Part shown: positions 21,395-34,122 of the stretch, one piece after another | Layout of the letters: each line of letters begins with the position of its first letter | Numbering within the stretch: the stretch's first letter is position 1 | Source: Onchidella celtica | Taxonomy: Eukaryota > Mollusca > Gastropoda > Systellommatophora > Onchidiidae | DNA length: 64,000 nucleotides | NCBI GenBank assembly: GCA_963931925.1 | Contig: OZ007570.1 | Coordinates: 72,233,921 to 72,297,920 of the forward strand | Direction of reading: 5' to 3' | Notes under the pieces: generated by a model | Databases searched by the model: none | What the model saw: only the letters and a program-made list of their open reading frames with translations | Told to the model about the DNA's origin: nothing | Program-made: the position numbers and the translations under genes

Positions 21395-21569
21395 ATACTA
21401 AGATTCTTTCGGTCCAACAGATTCTTTCGAAGAATCCACCCAGACAAGGAAATATAAGAATTTATTCCCACATATGCATCTTAGAATTCTTTCGGACACA
21501 GGTAGATTTCTTTGTAGAATTCACTTGGACATGGAAAACTAAGAATTTATTCGTGCCCGCAGATCTAAG
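21395..21569. repeat. Degenerate AGAATTCTTTCGG minisatellite, left part
   Basis: Imprecise units built on AGAATTCTTTCGG and GAATTCACTTGGACATGGAAA. LINE B inserted into it; the array resumes at 26139. Confidence 0.6.
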
Positions 21570-21782
21570 ACTGCTCCAATTGTTCATGCCTTGGCGTGGA
21601 GGAGTGGCTTGCGTGTCCCAGTGATCCCAGGAGCTAAGCCAGCGGAGGCCTCGTGCCCCTGATAGCTTTAAGCAAGCTGGACAGGTCATGGAGGAAGGAC
21701 CAGACAAGATTGAACAGACCGGCCCTCCAGGTTCGGGGGTTGGGCGTAGGGCTAACAACCCCACCCTGAAATCCTTGTTGGG

Positions 21783-22148
21783 GTGACCTTACTTGGAGAA
21801 ACAAAAATCGTTACGGAAACAGCAACATGGAAAAACCAACGTTCTGGATGTGATGGACCTTCTGAGTACCTCGCGACTCGTATGACTGCAAGTAGTGAAA
21901 GCCGAAAGGAAACTACTAGCAGGATGAAGGAGGAACTGAACACCGCCAAAACCAAGACCAGGATTGGATACTGGAATGTTAGAACAATGTATGAATCGGG
22001 TAAGTTAGCACAAGTAACATCAGAGATGAGGCGCTACAACCTACACATCCTGGGTGTAAGTGAGAGCAGTTGGACTGGATCTGGAAGGATCAAAACATCC
22101 ACTGGAGAAACCGTTCTCTACTCTGGAAGAGAGGATGACCAACATCAT
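21783..22148 (+). pseudogene. LINE B endonuclease N-terminus, cut by the nested insertion
   Basis: The frame reads TRIGYWNVRTMYESGK (catalytic Asn block), then LHILGVSESSWTGSG (catalytic Glu block; Glu is present, usually LxEVRW) up to REDDQHH. After 22148 the frame runs into the inserted sequence for 28 codons and stops. The endonuclease resumes at 23392. The exact start Met is uncertain among three in-frame candidates. Confidence 0.8.
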
Positions 22149-23386
22149 TGTCGCGATGTGGGTTACATGGGGATATTTCGACTGACACTCTTTCGAGGTC
22201 CGCTCCCACAATCGACGAACACACAAAAATAAATACTTGCACTCTAAAAACTAAATAAATCAATTGCTTTCAATTTTAGCAGAACTGTAGGGCAGTTTAA
22301 TTACAGGAATTAATGTAACAAATATAATTATAAATATAAATATCAATTCAAAGGCAACTGAATCTAACTAATGAAACTACCGCTTTCTATAAAGACTAAC
22401 GTATTCAATCTAACTACTTGCAGGTCATATGAGTTATATGGCAAAAGAATCCGCGCACGTGGCGACGGATATAACAGTTTAAATTCTATTAATTCAATGA
22501 GACATGTTATGATATGGACATTTCCTCTAGACACGCCATGGATAATGCTTGTACAACCATGCGTTGTCTGGCGGTAGCTCTGAAACTGTCTTCAAAAGTA
22601 AGTAGAACGGTTCACTTCCATCATTACAAATTAGTATGGACTCTCACCATGAGGCCCTCACTGGGAGTGAGAGCGCTGGATGTAAACGCTGTGGGTTTAT
22701 ATCAAACCAAGTAGCTTAGGCTCTGGAGCTTTAAATCAGGCCCCTCACAATGGACTGCTCAACTGCGTCTCTATGTCTCTCATCTGGCTGAGGACTATCG
22801 CCGTCCACCTCGTAAATGGATTTTCTACATGTGGCCCAGAACTAAGTTCTGTATGGCCTTAAATACTGGACTGCATCTGCAGCTTACCGTCTAATTCCTG
22901 GATTGTGATTGGTGCAACCACTTCTAGCTCAGCTGCCGAACTGAGTTATTTTAAGTAACAGCCCTACACAACGACCTTGGGTCGACATCAAAGGTCGAAT
23001 TACTTCAATACAATATAATATAAATTTTATAGCAATAAATTCTTAACATGTTCAAAACCCCGAGCTTTTACTCTGGATCACGGTATTTTCTGTACGTCAA
23101 CAGACGTCTCAATAACATTTAATTCCTACTCACCCCTTCCCTCTTTACTAAACCTAGTTCAAAACACGAGATACAACAAGTGCTCAGTCATGCACACCTA
23201 CGCTGTCCGTCTATCCTTCCCCACATCTTCTGTCTATCTATTATAAAAAAAACTGTTCAAAACAACTTGTTTACGAGACCAAGTTATGCTGGCTCGCACA
23301 ATAATTACGTTTGTAAAAATTACTCACTGCTCTCTCACAAAAATTTAGTCAGTGGAACCATTTATGAATTAAATCTGTTCTTGACA
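22149..23386. mobile_element. Solo-LTR-like insertion inside LINE B (1238 bp)
   Basis: Begins TGTCGCGATG and ends TTCTTGACA (TG...CA). Flanked by the 5-bp duplication ATCAT (22144-22148 and 23387-23391). Removing 1243 bp brings the two endonuclease parts into one frame. No coding content. The sequence does not obviously match the other three LTR families, and its orientation could not be decided. Confidence 0.8.
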
Positions 23387-23391
23387 ATCAT

Positions 23392-25026
23392 GGAGGAGTA
23401 GCCATCATCCTAAAGAAAGGACTGGACAAATGCTTGTTGGAGTGGAAACCAGTCAATAGCAGACTGATGAGGATGAGGATGAAAGGACGACACACAAACA
23501 TCACTGTCATCCAATGTTATGCACCAACCAACGAAAACGACAACACAGACAAAGACGACTTTTATGAACAACTCCAGGGGGAAATGGACATGACGCCACG
23601 GCATGATCTCATCATTGTCATGGGAGACCTCAATGCTAAGGTAGGTAAAGATGATATAAATTATGAAAGAGTAATGGGAAAACATGGAACTGGAACAAGG
23701 AATGACAATGGAGAAAGGCTTGTGGATTTTTGTGCCTTGAACAACTTAGTCATCGGAGGGACCCTTTTCACACACAGAGAAATTCACAAACTCACATGGA
23801 ATTCTCCAAATGGAAGAGACAAGAACCAAATAGACCATTTGATGATCAACGGTATGTGGAGACGGTCCCTTCTAGATGTGAAAGTGAAAAGAGGAGCTGA
23901 CGTAGCCAGTGACCACCATCTAGTGGCAGCACTTAGCAAAATTAAACTGAACAAGACCGGAATCAAGACATCAAAGCAAAGACACCTTAATATTCAGAAA
24001 CTGAGAGATGCAAGTGTTAGAAATGCCTTCAACATACAAGTCAAGAACCGATTCCAGGCTCTACGAGAGTCTGATAAGAACAACCCTAATGAAAGAGGAA
24101 TCGATTCAGAGTGGAAAAGAGTAACTACAGTGTACACAGAGAGCAGTGTAGCCTGCCTTGGATTTAATGAGAAAGGGAAAAGCAAGGAGTGGATCCAACA
24201 AAGAACATGGGATGTGATCGAGGAGAGGAAAGTCATGAAAAAGAAACTCCTACAAGTGAAATCGGAAAGGCTGAAAGAGAGGTACCAACATAGCTACACA
24301 GAGTTAAATAAGAAAGTGAAGAGACTAGTAAAGAAAGATAAACGAGAAGCCATGGAACAGCTAGCGGCAGATGCGGAGGAGGCAGCAGCAAGAGGAGAAC
24401 AGGGTAAGCTCCACAAGATCACTAAGCGCATTTGTGGCAAGTACGGTGGAAGACCAAGTGTTCCAATCAAAGACAAGAATGGGAAACTACTGACTACAGA
24501 ACGAGAACAGGATACACGCTGGACAGAGCACTTTCAGGAATTACTAAACCGGCCACCACCTGAAGATAGAATAATAATACAAGATGCTGCTGAAGACCTT
24601 GACATCAACATAGATCCACCAAAGAAAGAAGAGATAGTGGCAGCAATAAAGAGCCTAAAAAACAGCAAAGCCCCAGGAAAAGACAACTTGACTGCAGAAC
24701 TGTTCAAAGCAGATCCGGATCAGTCAGCCACCATCCTTCAGCCACTGTTCACAGCTATCTGGGAAGCAGAAGCATTTCCAAAGAGCTGGAATGAAGGCAG
24801 AATAGTGAAAATACCCAAGAAAGGAGCAATCAGCGATTGCAACAACTGGCGTGGTATCACTCTCCTTTCTATACCCAGCAAAATCCTTGCCAAGATCATT
24901 GTGCAACGTATGCCAGATGCTGTGGACAAGACACTGAGAAAGGAACAGGCCGGATTCCGAAAGGGGAAAGGATGCATTGACCAGATCTTCACACTCCGAA
25001 ACATCATAGAACAGTGTTCAGAATAG
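23392..25026 (+). pseudogene. LINE B endonuclease remainder and first part of RT
   Basis: The frame continues with GGVAIILKKGLD, VIQCYAPTNEND, MGDLNAKVGK, DKNQIDHLMI and ASDHHLVAALS (the catalytic Asp and His set). A basic linker follows (about 24200-24450), then RT blocks KSLKNSKAPGKDNL, IVKIPKKGAISDCNNWRGIT and EQAGFRKGKGCIDQI. It ends at TAG (25024-25026) directly before VNFVDFEKAFDSI, so a single nonsense change cuts the protein inside RT. Confidence 0.85.
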
Positions 25027-26127
25027 CAAAGGCAGCTCTATGTGAACTTCGTTGACTTCGAAAAGGCCTTCGACAGCATCCACAGAGAGAGTATATGGCG
25101 CATTCTTCGGCACTATGGGATTCCCAGCAAGCTTGTTGAACTCATCAAAAGCTTTTACAAGAACTTCAGTTGCAGTGTCGGAAACAGTGATGCATCCTTT
25201 GAAGTGAAAACTGGTGTACGGCAAGGATGTGTGATGTCAACAATTTTGTTTAACCTCGTAATCGACTGGATTATGCGGAAAACTACAGAGGATGCACCAA
25301 GAGGCATCAGATGGACACTCTTCGACAACCTAGAGGATTTGGACTTTGCGGATGACCTTGCGCTATTGTCACATAGTCACCAACACATGCAAGATAAGAC
25401 GCAGAGACTACATAATTTTGGATGCAAAGTAGGCCTTCGGATTAGCCAGAAGAAGACAGAGATTATGACCCTAAATGTAGACACTCCAGCACCAGTGCAA
25501 GTAGATGACAAGAACCTCACCACGACGGACAAATTTAAATACCTTGGTAGCATTATCAGACCAGAGGGTGGCACAAAGGAGGACATCCAAAGTAGGCTGG
25601 GAAATGCAAGGGCTGTCTTTCAAAGTATGAGCAACATCTGGAAATCGACACAATACGGCATCAACACCAAGATCAGACTGTACCAAAGCTGTGTCCTATC
25701 CACACTCCTGTATGGATCAGAGTGTTGGCGAATGACAGAAGGTGACCTCGCCAAGTTGTCTTCCTTCCACACCACATGTCTTCGTAGGATTCTCCGCATC
25801 TTTTGGCCAAACAAGATTTCTAATCAGGAACTACTAAGGCGATGCAAGCAAGAAGAAATAGCCAACATCATCACGAAGAGACGATGGAGATGGCTTGGAC
25901 ACGTGCTGCGAAAGGAAGCAAATTCTATAACCAAAACAGCACTTCAGTGGACACCGGAGGGACGGCGCAAGCGAGGCAGACCCAAGGCAACCTGGCGGAG
26001 AACAATCGAGGCAGAGATGAAATCCTTCAATCACTCATGGGGAACTCTCGCAAAGATGGCCCAGGACAGACAGGGCTGGAGATCCTTTGTTGCTGCCCTA
26101 AGCACCAGTGGGTGCAACAGGAAATAG
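25027..26127 (+). pseudogene. LINE B RT catalytic part and C-terminus after the nonsense codon
   Basis: Same frame as the preceding segment. It contains VDFEKAFDSIHRESIW (first catalytic Asp), TGVRQGCVMSTILFN, DLDFADDLALLSH (active-site FADD), YQSCVLSTLLYGSECW and the RTE C-terminal block RWRWLGHVLRK with RRKRGRPKATWRRT. It ends at TAG (26125-26127), followed by TAG repeats. Catalytic residues are intact. Confidence 0.85.
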
Positions 26128-26138
26128 TAGTAGTAGTA

Positions 26139-26400
26139 GCAGATCTAAGAATTCTTTCGGCTCTATGCTAAGAATTCACTTGGACATGCATAGAAATATA
26201 GAATGTATTTCTGCATGGAATTCTATTGATTTAAAATGTCCTTCGGGCCTTTAGTTTCAATCGATGAATTCACTCGGGCATGGAAATCAAGTGAGTTCAT
26301 TTGTATATAATATGCAGGCATAAGAATTCTTTTCGAACGTGTAGAATTTATCTAAAAATTTACTCTGACATCATGCAATACCTAAGATTTAAAAGTAATA
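26139..26400. repeat. Degenerate AGAATTCTTTCGG minisatellite, right part
   Basis: Continues the array left of LINE B with units AGAATTC(T)TTTCG and GAATTCACTYGGRCATG. Confidence 0.6.
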
Positions 26401-27590
26401 TTTCCTCAGTTTGATAAATTTATATCCAATAATAGGAAACAAAGATATTCAGCTTGGTGACAACTGATAGTTGCTTCATTTCTTGCTCTCACAGGATGGA
26501 CACTCCTCTACTTTGCGACTTCAAATGTTATTGGCGGTGGATCATTCACCATTATTTTCCAATACATTCGTGACCAAAATGATTTACCTTTACACATTCT
26601 TCAGTGGCTACAAGACATGGAAACTCATTTCCTGAAAGCAGCAGTAATGGTGTTTTCTTTCTTTTTTTCCTTCATGATGTTTAAAAAGTGATTATAGTAA
26701 CATGCACGTTTTTCTCTCTATGTCATATAATGCCAGAGATGTTTGGTTTTTATTTTATTTTTTTTAGTACAAATTGTAATTGGTTGGAGAGGTACGAATA
26801 TTTCTTCAAAATGTTTGTATAAATTGCTATGATGATTGCTTTTCAGAAGATATATATTTTACTGTCACTTGATGTGCCAAGAATGAAAGATTTTCTGTGC
26901 TGTGATTGCTTTCATGTGCACCAGAGCCCTGACAACACCAGTTTTAACTGGCAGTAGGTACACGTGTAACACGTTCTTGTTGGTCAGGCGTTTTTATTCA
27001 TGTAATGAGTTGACATTGAATAAAACATTAGGAAAATCAGTTTCAAGTATTTCATATTTGGTTCATATGTAAATAAACTGTTTTGCAAAGGTGTACATAA
27101 ACTGTGAGGACTGAAAAGCATACAGTATGTTACTTTTATTAATAATAATAGCTAGGTATTTATAATGGCCAAGAACAGAAGCTTCCGTGGAATAGGAATG
27201 CAGAGGGAGGAAGACAGAGAAAGAGAGACAAAAAATCAAATCATTGTCAAATGATCAGATGCATTTTTGGCATTTATCACTTCACTTATACGAAGAACAA
27301 CACATTTGACCTTAATTAATTAACAGATGTAATTGTTTCTCCAGCACTTCCATGACATTTCCTAAATATAATTTCTTTTTAAATATTGATAACATGATAA
27401 TCCTGTGGAGAGTATTCATATCAAAATACGAAATGCTGTAAAATAGTGCACAGAAAACAAAATCAATTTTTCTTCAAATTACTTTAAAAGATATTCACCA
27501 TCCACTAATGTTGTAATAATCAGTATTGGCTACATCTGGGGAGATGTAAAAAAAAAAACACAAAAAAACAACATTTGTCTAAGCACAACA
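26401..27590. other. A/T-rich intron sequence, no gene recognised
   Basis: T- and A-runs and short frames only. Confidence 0.5.
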
Positions 27591-28686
27591 TGTCCGGATA
27601 AAATGACTTTTACACAGTTTGTTATCTGATTATTTTCCGTAGTTTTTTCTTTTAATTTACTTTCCTTTCAAAATCAAGCTACCAATCAAAGCAAGCAGAC
27701 CAGCGACCAACGGACCCATGGGGTGAATTTTTAAATCAAACACGATGTATGAGCGTCATGTGGCTTCTGCCAAATTACTCAACTCATAAAAGGCAAAATG
27801 TACAAACAAGGAAAAATAAAGATATGCAAAAATCCCTATCGGGTACTTAGCAATCAGTTACTATTCCCTACGGATACCTAAAAAGTCTCTCCTTTTGAAC
27901 ACACTTTCACATCTCCAGGATTCAAAAGATAAGGTGCCGATTCACTCACGCCGTCGTAGATAAACTGTCTTAAAGGGTTTCCATACCTTCAAGATCTCCA
28001 AGCTTCAAACGATAAAGAAAACAGACGGTTCACAATCCACCATCGTAGATAAACGGCCTTGAATGGTTCACATATCTTCTTCAAGATCTCCAAGCTTCAA
28101 ACGATAAAGAAAACAGACGGTTCACAATCCGCCATCGTAGATTAAACGGTCTTGAATGGTTCACATATCTTCTTCAAGATCTCCAAGCTTCAAACGATAA
28201 AGAAAACAGACGGTTCACAATCCGCCATCGTAGATAAACGGTCTTGAAGGTTTCCCATATCTTCTTCAAGATCTCCAAGCTTCAAACGATAAAGAAAACA
28301 GACGGTTCACACCCGCCATCGCAGATAAACTGACTTGAAGGGTATCCATACCTTCTTCAACACGTCCGTGGTCCCCATGGCACGACCTACACATGTCGCC
28401 CGGGCCGTCAACTGGTGCAGCTGTCATCTGGGGGAACCACGTGTAGCCGGGATGAGTTCTTTTGTTTCTCGGGGGCCTCAGCATAATGCTGTTGGCCCCC
28501 TGAAACCACGTGTAGTGAGCTCTTTCCCTTATTTATACACCGGAGGTTTGTGCACCCGGTACTATCCTCAAGCGAGTCGTGTGTATCATTTCGCGCCCGT
28601 AAACAACCTTAAAATCACGCTTCCCCCGACCAATTTTACCCCTCTATACCCGTGGCGGTACACAGCCACCAAGCTTATGCGTGACA
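27591..28686 (-). repeat. Family-3 solo LTR, minus strand, with a 92-bp internal tandem repeat
   Basis: On the minus strand it starts TGTCACGCATAAGC (28686) and its other end is TGTCCGGATA on plus (27591). It aligns by eye with the LTR at 51145-56751: the block ATACACACGACTCGCTT, the TATA-like GTATAAATAAGG, the GGGCGACATG..GGTCGTGCCATGG motif, TCTACGATGGCGG, and the end block GACCAGCGACCAACGG. About four 92-bp units start at 27990, 28082, 28175 and 28267. Target duplications are not clear, and no internal retroelement genes flank it. Confidence 0.7.
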
Positions 28687-28941
28687 ACACAAGATGATTC
28701 GGTACTGCTTGAATGTAGCCTACTTCAATATTTTATGAAATCGAGTTTTGAAATCTCTGAGTTTTTTACAGTGTTACGGAAGGGTGAAGTGATAATTCTA
28801 ATGCGATGCAGAATGAAAATAGTAAAACTAACTAAAATTAAAATTGTACATAAAGATTTAGAAAGTAATACAAGGACAAGTCTTTATACCTCCGTTTTTT
28901 GTGGAAAAAGAATAAAACTCTCATCGCAGCCTTGCTCATAG

Positions 28942-30224
28942 TGTCATGAGTCTAGTGTTACTAAATCTCACGCAGAGCGTGAGTTGTGTATTTGGCAGGG
29001 CCATGAGAAATTGGCTGGTGGCCTTGAACGGTCCCCGCGATATATTGTTTGTGAGTAAGGAATTGCAAAGTTAAACTGTTAGATTCACGCTTTTGGGTTT
29101 TGGTGTTAGTGATTAGAAGTAATGGAGGAGGGGTGAGATACGGTGGGGATTGCTGACATTGTTAAGTATGTCTAGACAAGTTTTTGCACGTTAACTGGCT
29201 GGTAGAATAGTGCAGACGTATTCTTACATTCAAAATGGTGGGGGGTTCGGCCTATGAGATTGCTGAACTAATTTTACCAGCGGAATAGCCCTGCTGGGTG
29301 GTTGGATATTATAAAACATCGTGTAACGTTGAAACTCATTGAATACAGACGAGAAGAAGCATCGTTTTCGTGAAGTATATCCGGTTGGCCAGTACCTGAA
29401 CTGTGTGGCCCGAAGACGGGCGGTCCATTGTCATCGGACTGTCTGAACATAGAGAGAGAGAGAGAGAGAGAGAGCTCTAGAAAGAAAGGTCTGGGTGGAC
29501 TGACCTAAAGAGTCCACACTGCGCTCTTCTGATGTTCGCGCCTACGAATTAGGCGTGACCAATGGTAACTGATCTTATTAACTAATTATGATAGAAGTTC
29601 AGAGACAGAGAGAAAACCCACAGCCTCATAGGAAGCCAGAGAAAACCACAGCTTGGACTCGACGAACGAGTGTTCTGTATTGTAAGACTATCTCCATAAT
29701 ACGATTGAAGAATTATGGCACATTGTTGGTGAAATGAATAGTGACTGAGTGATAGCATATATATATAATATACTTTTACAAGCTGCTTAAATACCTATAA
29801 GCCGATTTGTGCTTCTGTAGGCTTTGAACGTACTGGGCTCTCCTAACATTCAGTGTACCTTGGGAACCCATATCATTTCTGGAGAGTTTGCCTGGCGACT
29901 GGCCAGTGGCGACTCAACTGCTAATACAACTTGATATCTTGTTTCTTATAATATACCAGTAGGCTATTGATTGCAGTACATTTGATAGGGAACATAGTTA
30001 CATAAATATGATAGGTTAAGTTAGTAATTGGAATTTTTGCTTTGAATATACCTCTATTGTCTTTTGTTTTGTATATTAATATTTATGTAATAATATGGCT
30101 CGGCCGGCCTGATATACATATACTCTAGTTATTTAATAATTTCTTGTGTGTTTGTGTCCGAGTGTGAGTTAGCTGACTCTCGTGCAGTCATTAGATCCGC
30201 AAGACCTTAACTCTGCTCGTGACA
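28942..30224 (+). repeat. Family-2 solo LTR with 5-bp target duplication
   Basis: 1283 bp, starting TGTCATGAGTC and ending CTGCTCGTGACA, flanked by CATAG at 28937-28941 and 30225-30229. It is a diverged relative of the gypsy-2 LTRs at 39012-40236 and 46439-47664: same ends, same CTCACGCAGAG.GTGAGTTG block, same CGCTCTTCTGATGTTCGCGCC-like block. A GA run at 29452-29473 is private to this copy. No internal genes adjoin, so LTR-LTR recombination removed them. Confidence 0.88.
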
Positions 30225-32581
30225 CATAGACATACAGAACATATTCTGATTTTTAAAGCGAAAAGCGACAGCAATATCAATCATATTTATTAAATCTAAA
30301 GCCAGAGAAAAAATGAACAAAAAGAAAAGAAAAAAAAAACCACTATAAATGCCAATTAGATTAACAGTCAAGTTAACATAGGTGATTCGCCTGATCCTAA
30401 CCCACAGGTAAACTCAGCAATGTGGTTGGAAGACAAATGCCTACATATCAATTTCTTCTATAACACTCTGGTGAAACATGAAAATATGAAACCTAAGCAT
30501 AAACTAGAAGGTTGAATGACATCACTTTTGAGCAGGAATCACTGTACCTTTCAGGCATCTGCCTTGAGCTTAATTGCAAATATTATTTTGAAACTTGTTT
30601 TCGCAGCCCCGATCTCACTAAACATCTTTTACAAATTGCACTGATATTAATGACACTGGTTGACTTTCAACAGTCTGATACATGAATTAGAAACTTCAAG
30701 CTGCATTTGAAAAAGATTGTTTTTTATTGTTTAATGAAAATATATATGAATGGCACAGTTAGAATTCAATTGGTAAATCCAAAAAAAAATCTCCCCGCCC
30801 ATGTCATTAAATAAAAAAAATAAAATAATAAATGCCAAAGACTGTGTATATACTACAGAAACATGTGAAAAGAAATGACCCCTAAAATATTTCAAAGATG
30901 TTGGATAGCATGTGCATGTGCTTGCACACTAATCATAAACAGAAATTAAATACATGCCCACACTGACCGACGGGAAAGAATCAGCATTTGGGCAAAATAG
31001 TATTCACAATTTAATTGTGTTCGGCCCTGTGTATTAGCTGTCAGGTTGCAATACAGTAACTGAATCATCAAGGCCCATGGAAGATGTTGTCTTATTTTTA
31101 GTTTAGTCTTTTCAGTGAAGCGTAATGTTGCAGTGAAGCCAGAGTCAATGTGCTCCTTCCATTCACATAATTTGGAGTCATATTTTGCTTGGAGAATATG
31201 CTGGCAAGATTATCACAGGAATTGGCAGCTTAGTGTACAAAAGCCTTCGCTAAAATACGTCATTCACTTATCATTTTGTGTCCTCTCCATCTCCACCCCG
31301 ACATCACAACTAAAAAAGAAAAAACATATGAAAAACAGTAAACATATTATCTAAATAATCACCATATCACAAAGATAGTGGATTGAAATGATGAGAAGAT
31401 ATGAAAAGCAAATGTACTCGAGTTGGCATTGCTAAAAGTTCGCATGTGGTAAAAATAAGATGTAATAAAAGGTGAGCCATTTGCGTCTGAGTCTTGGCGT
31501 ATTGTTTGATGTGATGGAAAGCAACACCCTTTAATGGTCATAAAATGAAAAACATATTTTGCAAGAATGGTGTGTAAGGTCTGAGCAAGATCTTGAACTA
31601 GTCTAGTACATTCCAAACCCACAAAGGCTGAGTTTGATCATAGCTACAACTTTGCCCAGGAATGACATTAGAGTTAGATATAGCTCTATCTAGCTTGAGT
31701 TTGGTGAGTCAAAAGATGTAGATTGAATTTCTTGATCTTACTAGTATTTTGTTCATGGGCGGATTTCCCAATTTGACCATGACAGCTCTAGATCTATTTT
31801 TCTTTCCTATCACTTTCTAGCAAATTGCAACAAACAAACAAAAAATGTAATCACCAAGATCTTGATCTAATGGCCGTATTATTTACTAGAGCTACATCAA
31901 AATTAGTTGAGTAGGGTACTGAATTTTTCTTTCTTTGCGCTGAAAGGATTCTTTCAACAAATGGATCTGCATCTAGAATCTAGATCTAGCTCTAGGCCCA
32001 CACTCTCGATAGAGTCTAGAACTAGAGGAATCTAGGTTTATGTCTTAAGATAACGTAATCAAGCAATGGATTTGAAAATGATAATATTTTGAAAGAGCAA
32101 TTCCACTTACCCTTAATTGTGGAAAGTCGGGCCAGTTTAGCTGATTGCACCCGCAGACATTGCTTGATGAAGCTGATGCCGCGCTGATGCTCTGATTGTA
32201 TTTAGAAGCAGTTGGGTGGATTAATGTCGTATTGCTCGCGCCTGCCGTTTTTGGTGATGTTATAAATAGTTTTCCGATGACGGAGAGGCAATTGCCCCCT
32301 TTTTTTGCGCATGAGAGGTTTTAATATCATCACAACCTTGCCTAGTGACGTAGAACTTTGTTTGGCTCTCCGGTAAGACGTTCCAACGAAAAAAAATGTA
32401 CCTCCCAGGACCTACTCGGGTTAATTAATTCCATGTATGAATGAAGTGAAAGAGATATTAATGTAAATGCAAAAGTTAACCACTGAATAAAAGAAACCAC
32501 ATTGTAAAGGAGAAGCTAATCTAAATGTATTGAAATTGAATGGCACCTGGAAATAAATTTTGGCAAATTTGATTATCCAGG
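30225..32581. other. A/T-rich intron sequence, no gene recognised
   Basis: About 2.3 kb without a domain-bearing frame. Several TCTAGATCTAGA-type short palindromes occur near 31960-32030. Confidence 0.5.
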
Positions 32582-33230
32582 TACAGTGGACCGTCGTGTT
32601 TAACGACACTGATAATAACGAGAACTTTGTCTATGGCGAGAACAGTTTAAATCCCCGTTTTTTCTACTATATAAGCTATATATTAAAATACTTGAATAAC
32701 GGCAATCGATAATCACAACCTTTGCTATAGCGAGAGAATTAATTCTTACTGCATACGGCAAATTGTGGAAGCGGCCGCAGTAGGCCTACAGCGTGTAGGG
32801 AGTCAAACATAACATACATGTAGTGTTCTTTGTCTGTTACTGCACCCCCACCCGTCTAGTCACCTCTCACTCAGCCCGACAATGTTTGTTTCCTTACTGA
32901 CCACGTGTCATGACAGCACATTACACTACTACTCACGCAATTAACAAATTTACATTTCGTCGTCCGCATGATAAAACCTCACAAAGCCGGTTTGGGAAAT
33001 TTTACAGGAGAAGGAAAAAACTGATTTATTTCCAAACCACAGGTCGCAAGTTCTTGAAAATTTCTCACTTTGCTCTTACAAATACACTGCCTGGTGTCTC
33101 ACCCTGATGATTTTGATTACAATTATGTTTTAGTAGTTTAGCAGGTTTGCTGACCCGAAATCCGCACGATAAAACCTCCTTATCCTTAAGGCGGTTTTAT
33201 TGTGCGTATTTCTCCTCTCTCACTGGCCAG
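32582..33230 (+). mobile_element. Possible pogo/Tigger-like non-autonomous DNA element fragment
   Basis: At 32582 TA is followed by CAGTGGACCGTCGTGTTTAACGAC and AATAACGAGAA, resembling terminal repeats of pogo/Tigger elements. Inside are three copies of the CCGCATGATAAAACCTC motif (32964-32980 and 33162-33178 plus; 33192-33205 minus). The block around 32880-32950 (TTACTGACCACGTG...GACAGCAC) recurs near 49840-49910. The right end is not defined. Confidence 0.35.
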
Positions 33231-33589
33231 CAAACCTCTTTATCCAGGTGAATCTTCGTTTTGCCTTTGTAAAGACTAGTTTTCGAAGGCAAATAAGATG
33301 TGTACCAGACATGGATGAAGTTGTATAGCGGCAGGAGGGATATAGAGTAATTTTAGGACAAGTCAAGAAATATTTATTTTGGAGAAAGTGGAAGGCGGGT
33401 AATCGCAATGAAGTAAACAAGAAGACATTAAAGGCTTGGAATATGGACACATGAAAACATTTAAAAAACATACATGAGCAATTATTTATATTGTGGGAAT
33501 TAAAACTACGGTTTATCAATTAAAAATAAACCTAAAAAAAACAACAACGTGCAGATTTTCTCTTTCAGCATTTCTGGCTCATTCTTTCC
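33231..33589. other. No gene recognised
   Basis: A 99-codon minus-strand frame (33220-33519) has no domain signal. Confidence 0.4.
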
Positions 33590-34122
33590 TCCTGTCCCTC
33601 CATCCATCTCTCCAGGCTTTTCTCCCCTCCCTCCATCCATCTCTCCATGCTTTCCTCCTCTCCCTCCATCCATCTCTCCATGCTTTCCTCCTCTCCCTCC
33701 ATCCATCTCTCCATGCTTTCCTCCTCTCCCTCCATCCATCTCTCCATGCTTTCCTCCTCTCCCTCCATCCATCTCTCCATGCTTTCCTCCTCTCACTCCA
33801 TCCATCTCTCCAGGCTTTCCTCCTCTCCCCCCATCCATCTCTCCAGGCTTTCCTCCTCTCCCTCCATTCATCTCTCCAGGCTTTCCTCCTCTCCCTCCGT
33901 TCATCTCTCCAGGCTTTCCTCCTCTCCCTCCATCCATCTCTCCAGGCTTTCCTCCTCTCCCTCCATCCATCTCTCCAGGCTTTCCTCCTCTCCCTCCATC
34001 CATCTCTCCAGGCTTTCCTCCTCTCCCTCCATCCATCTCTCCAGGCTTTCCTCCTCTCCCTCCATCCATCTCTCCAGGCTTTCCTCCTCTCCCTCCATCC
34101 ATCTCTCCATGCTTTCCCTTTT
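33590..34122. repeat. 33-bp polypyrimidine minisatellite, about 16 units
   Basis: The unit is close to CTCCCTCCATCCATCTCTCC followed by ATGCTTTCCTCCT. The left units carry CATGC, the middle ones CAGGC, the last CATGC again, so variant blocks expanded separately. The strand is almost pure pyrimidine. Because 33 is divisible by three, all frames on both strands stay open; none is a gene. Confidence 0.95.

Larger units (their letters stand above)
21570..26138 (+). mobile_element. LINE B, full-length RTE retrotransposon interrupted by a nested LTR-like insertion
   Basis: Flanked by an 11-bp target-site duplication GCAGATCTAAG (21559-21569 and 26139-26149). It ends in TAG microsatellite units, a typical RTE tail. 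Without the nested insertion and one copy of its duplication the element is 3326 bp, the expected RTE size. The coding frame carries one nonsense codon at 25024-25026. Confidence 0.88.

Noticed and set aside
25018..25224. Minus-strand frame antisense to LINE B RT
   Set aside because: Shadow of the RT coding frame.
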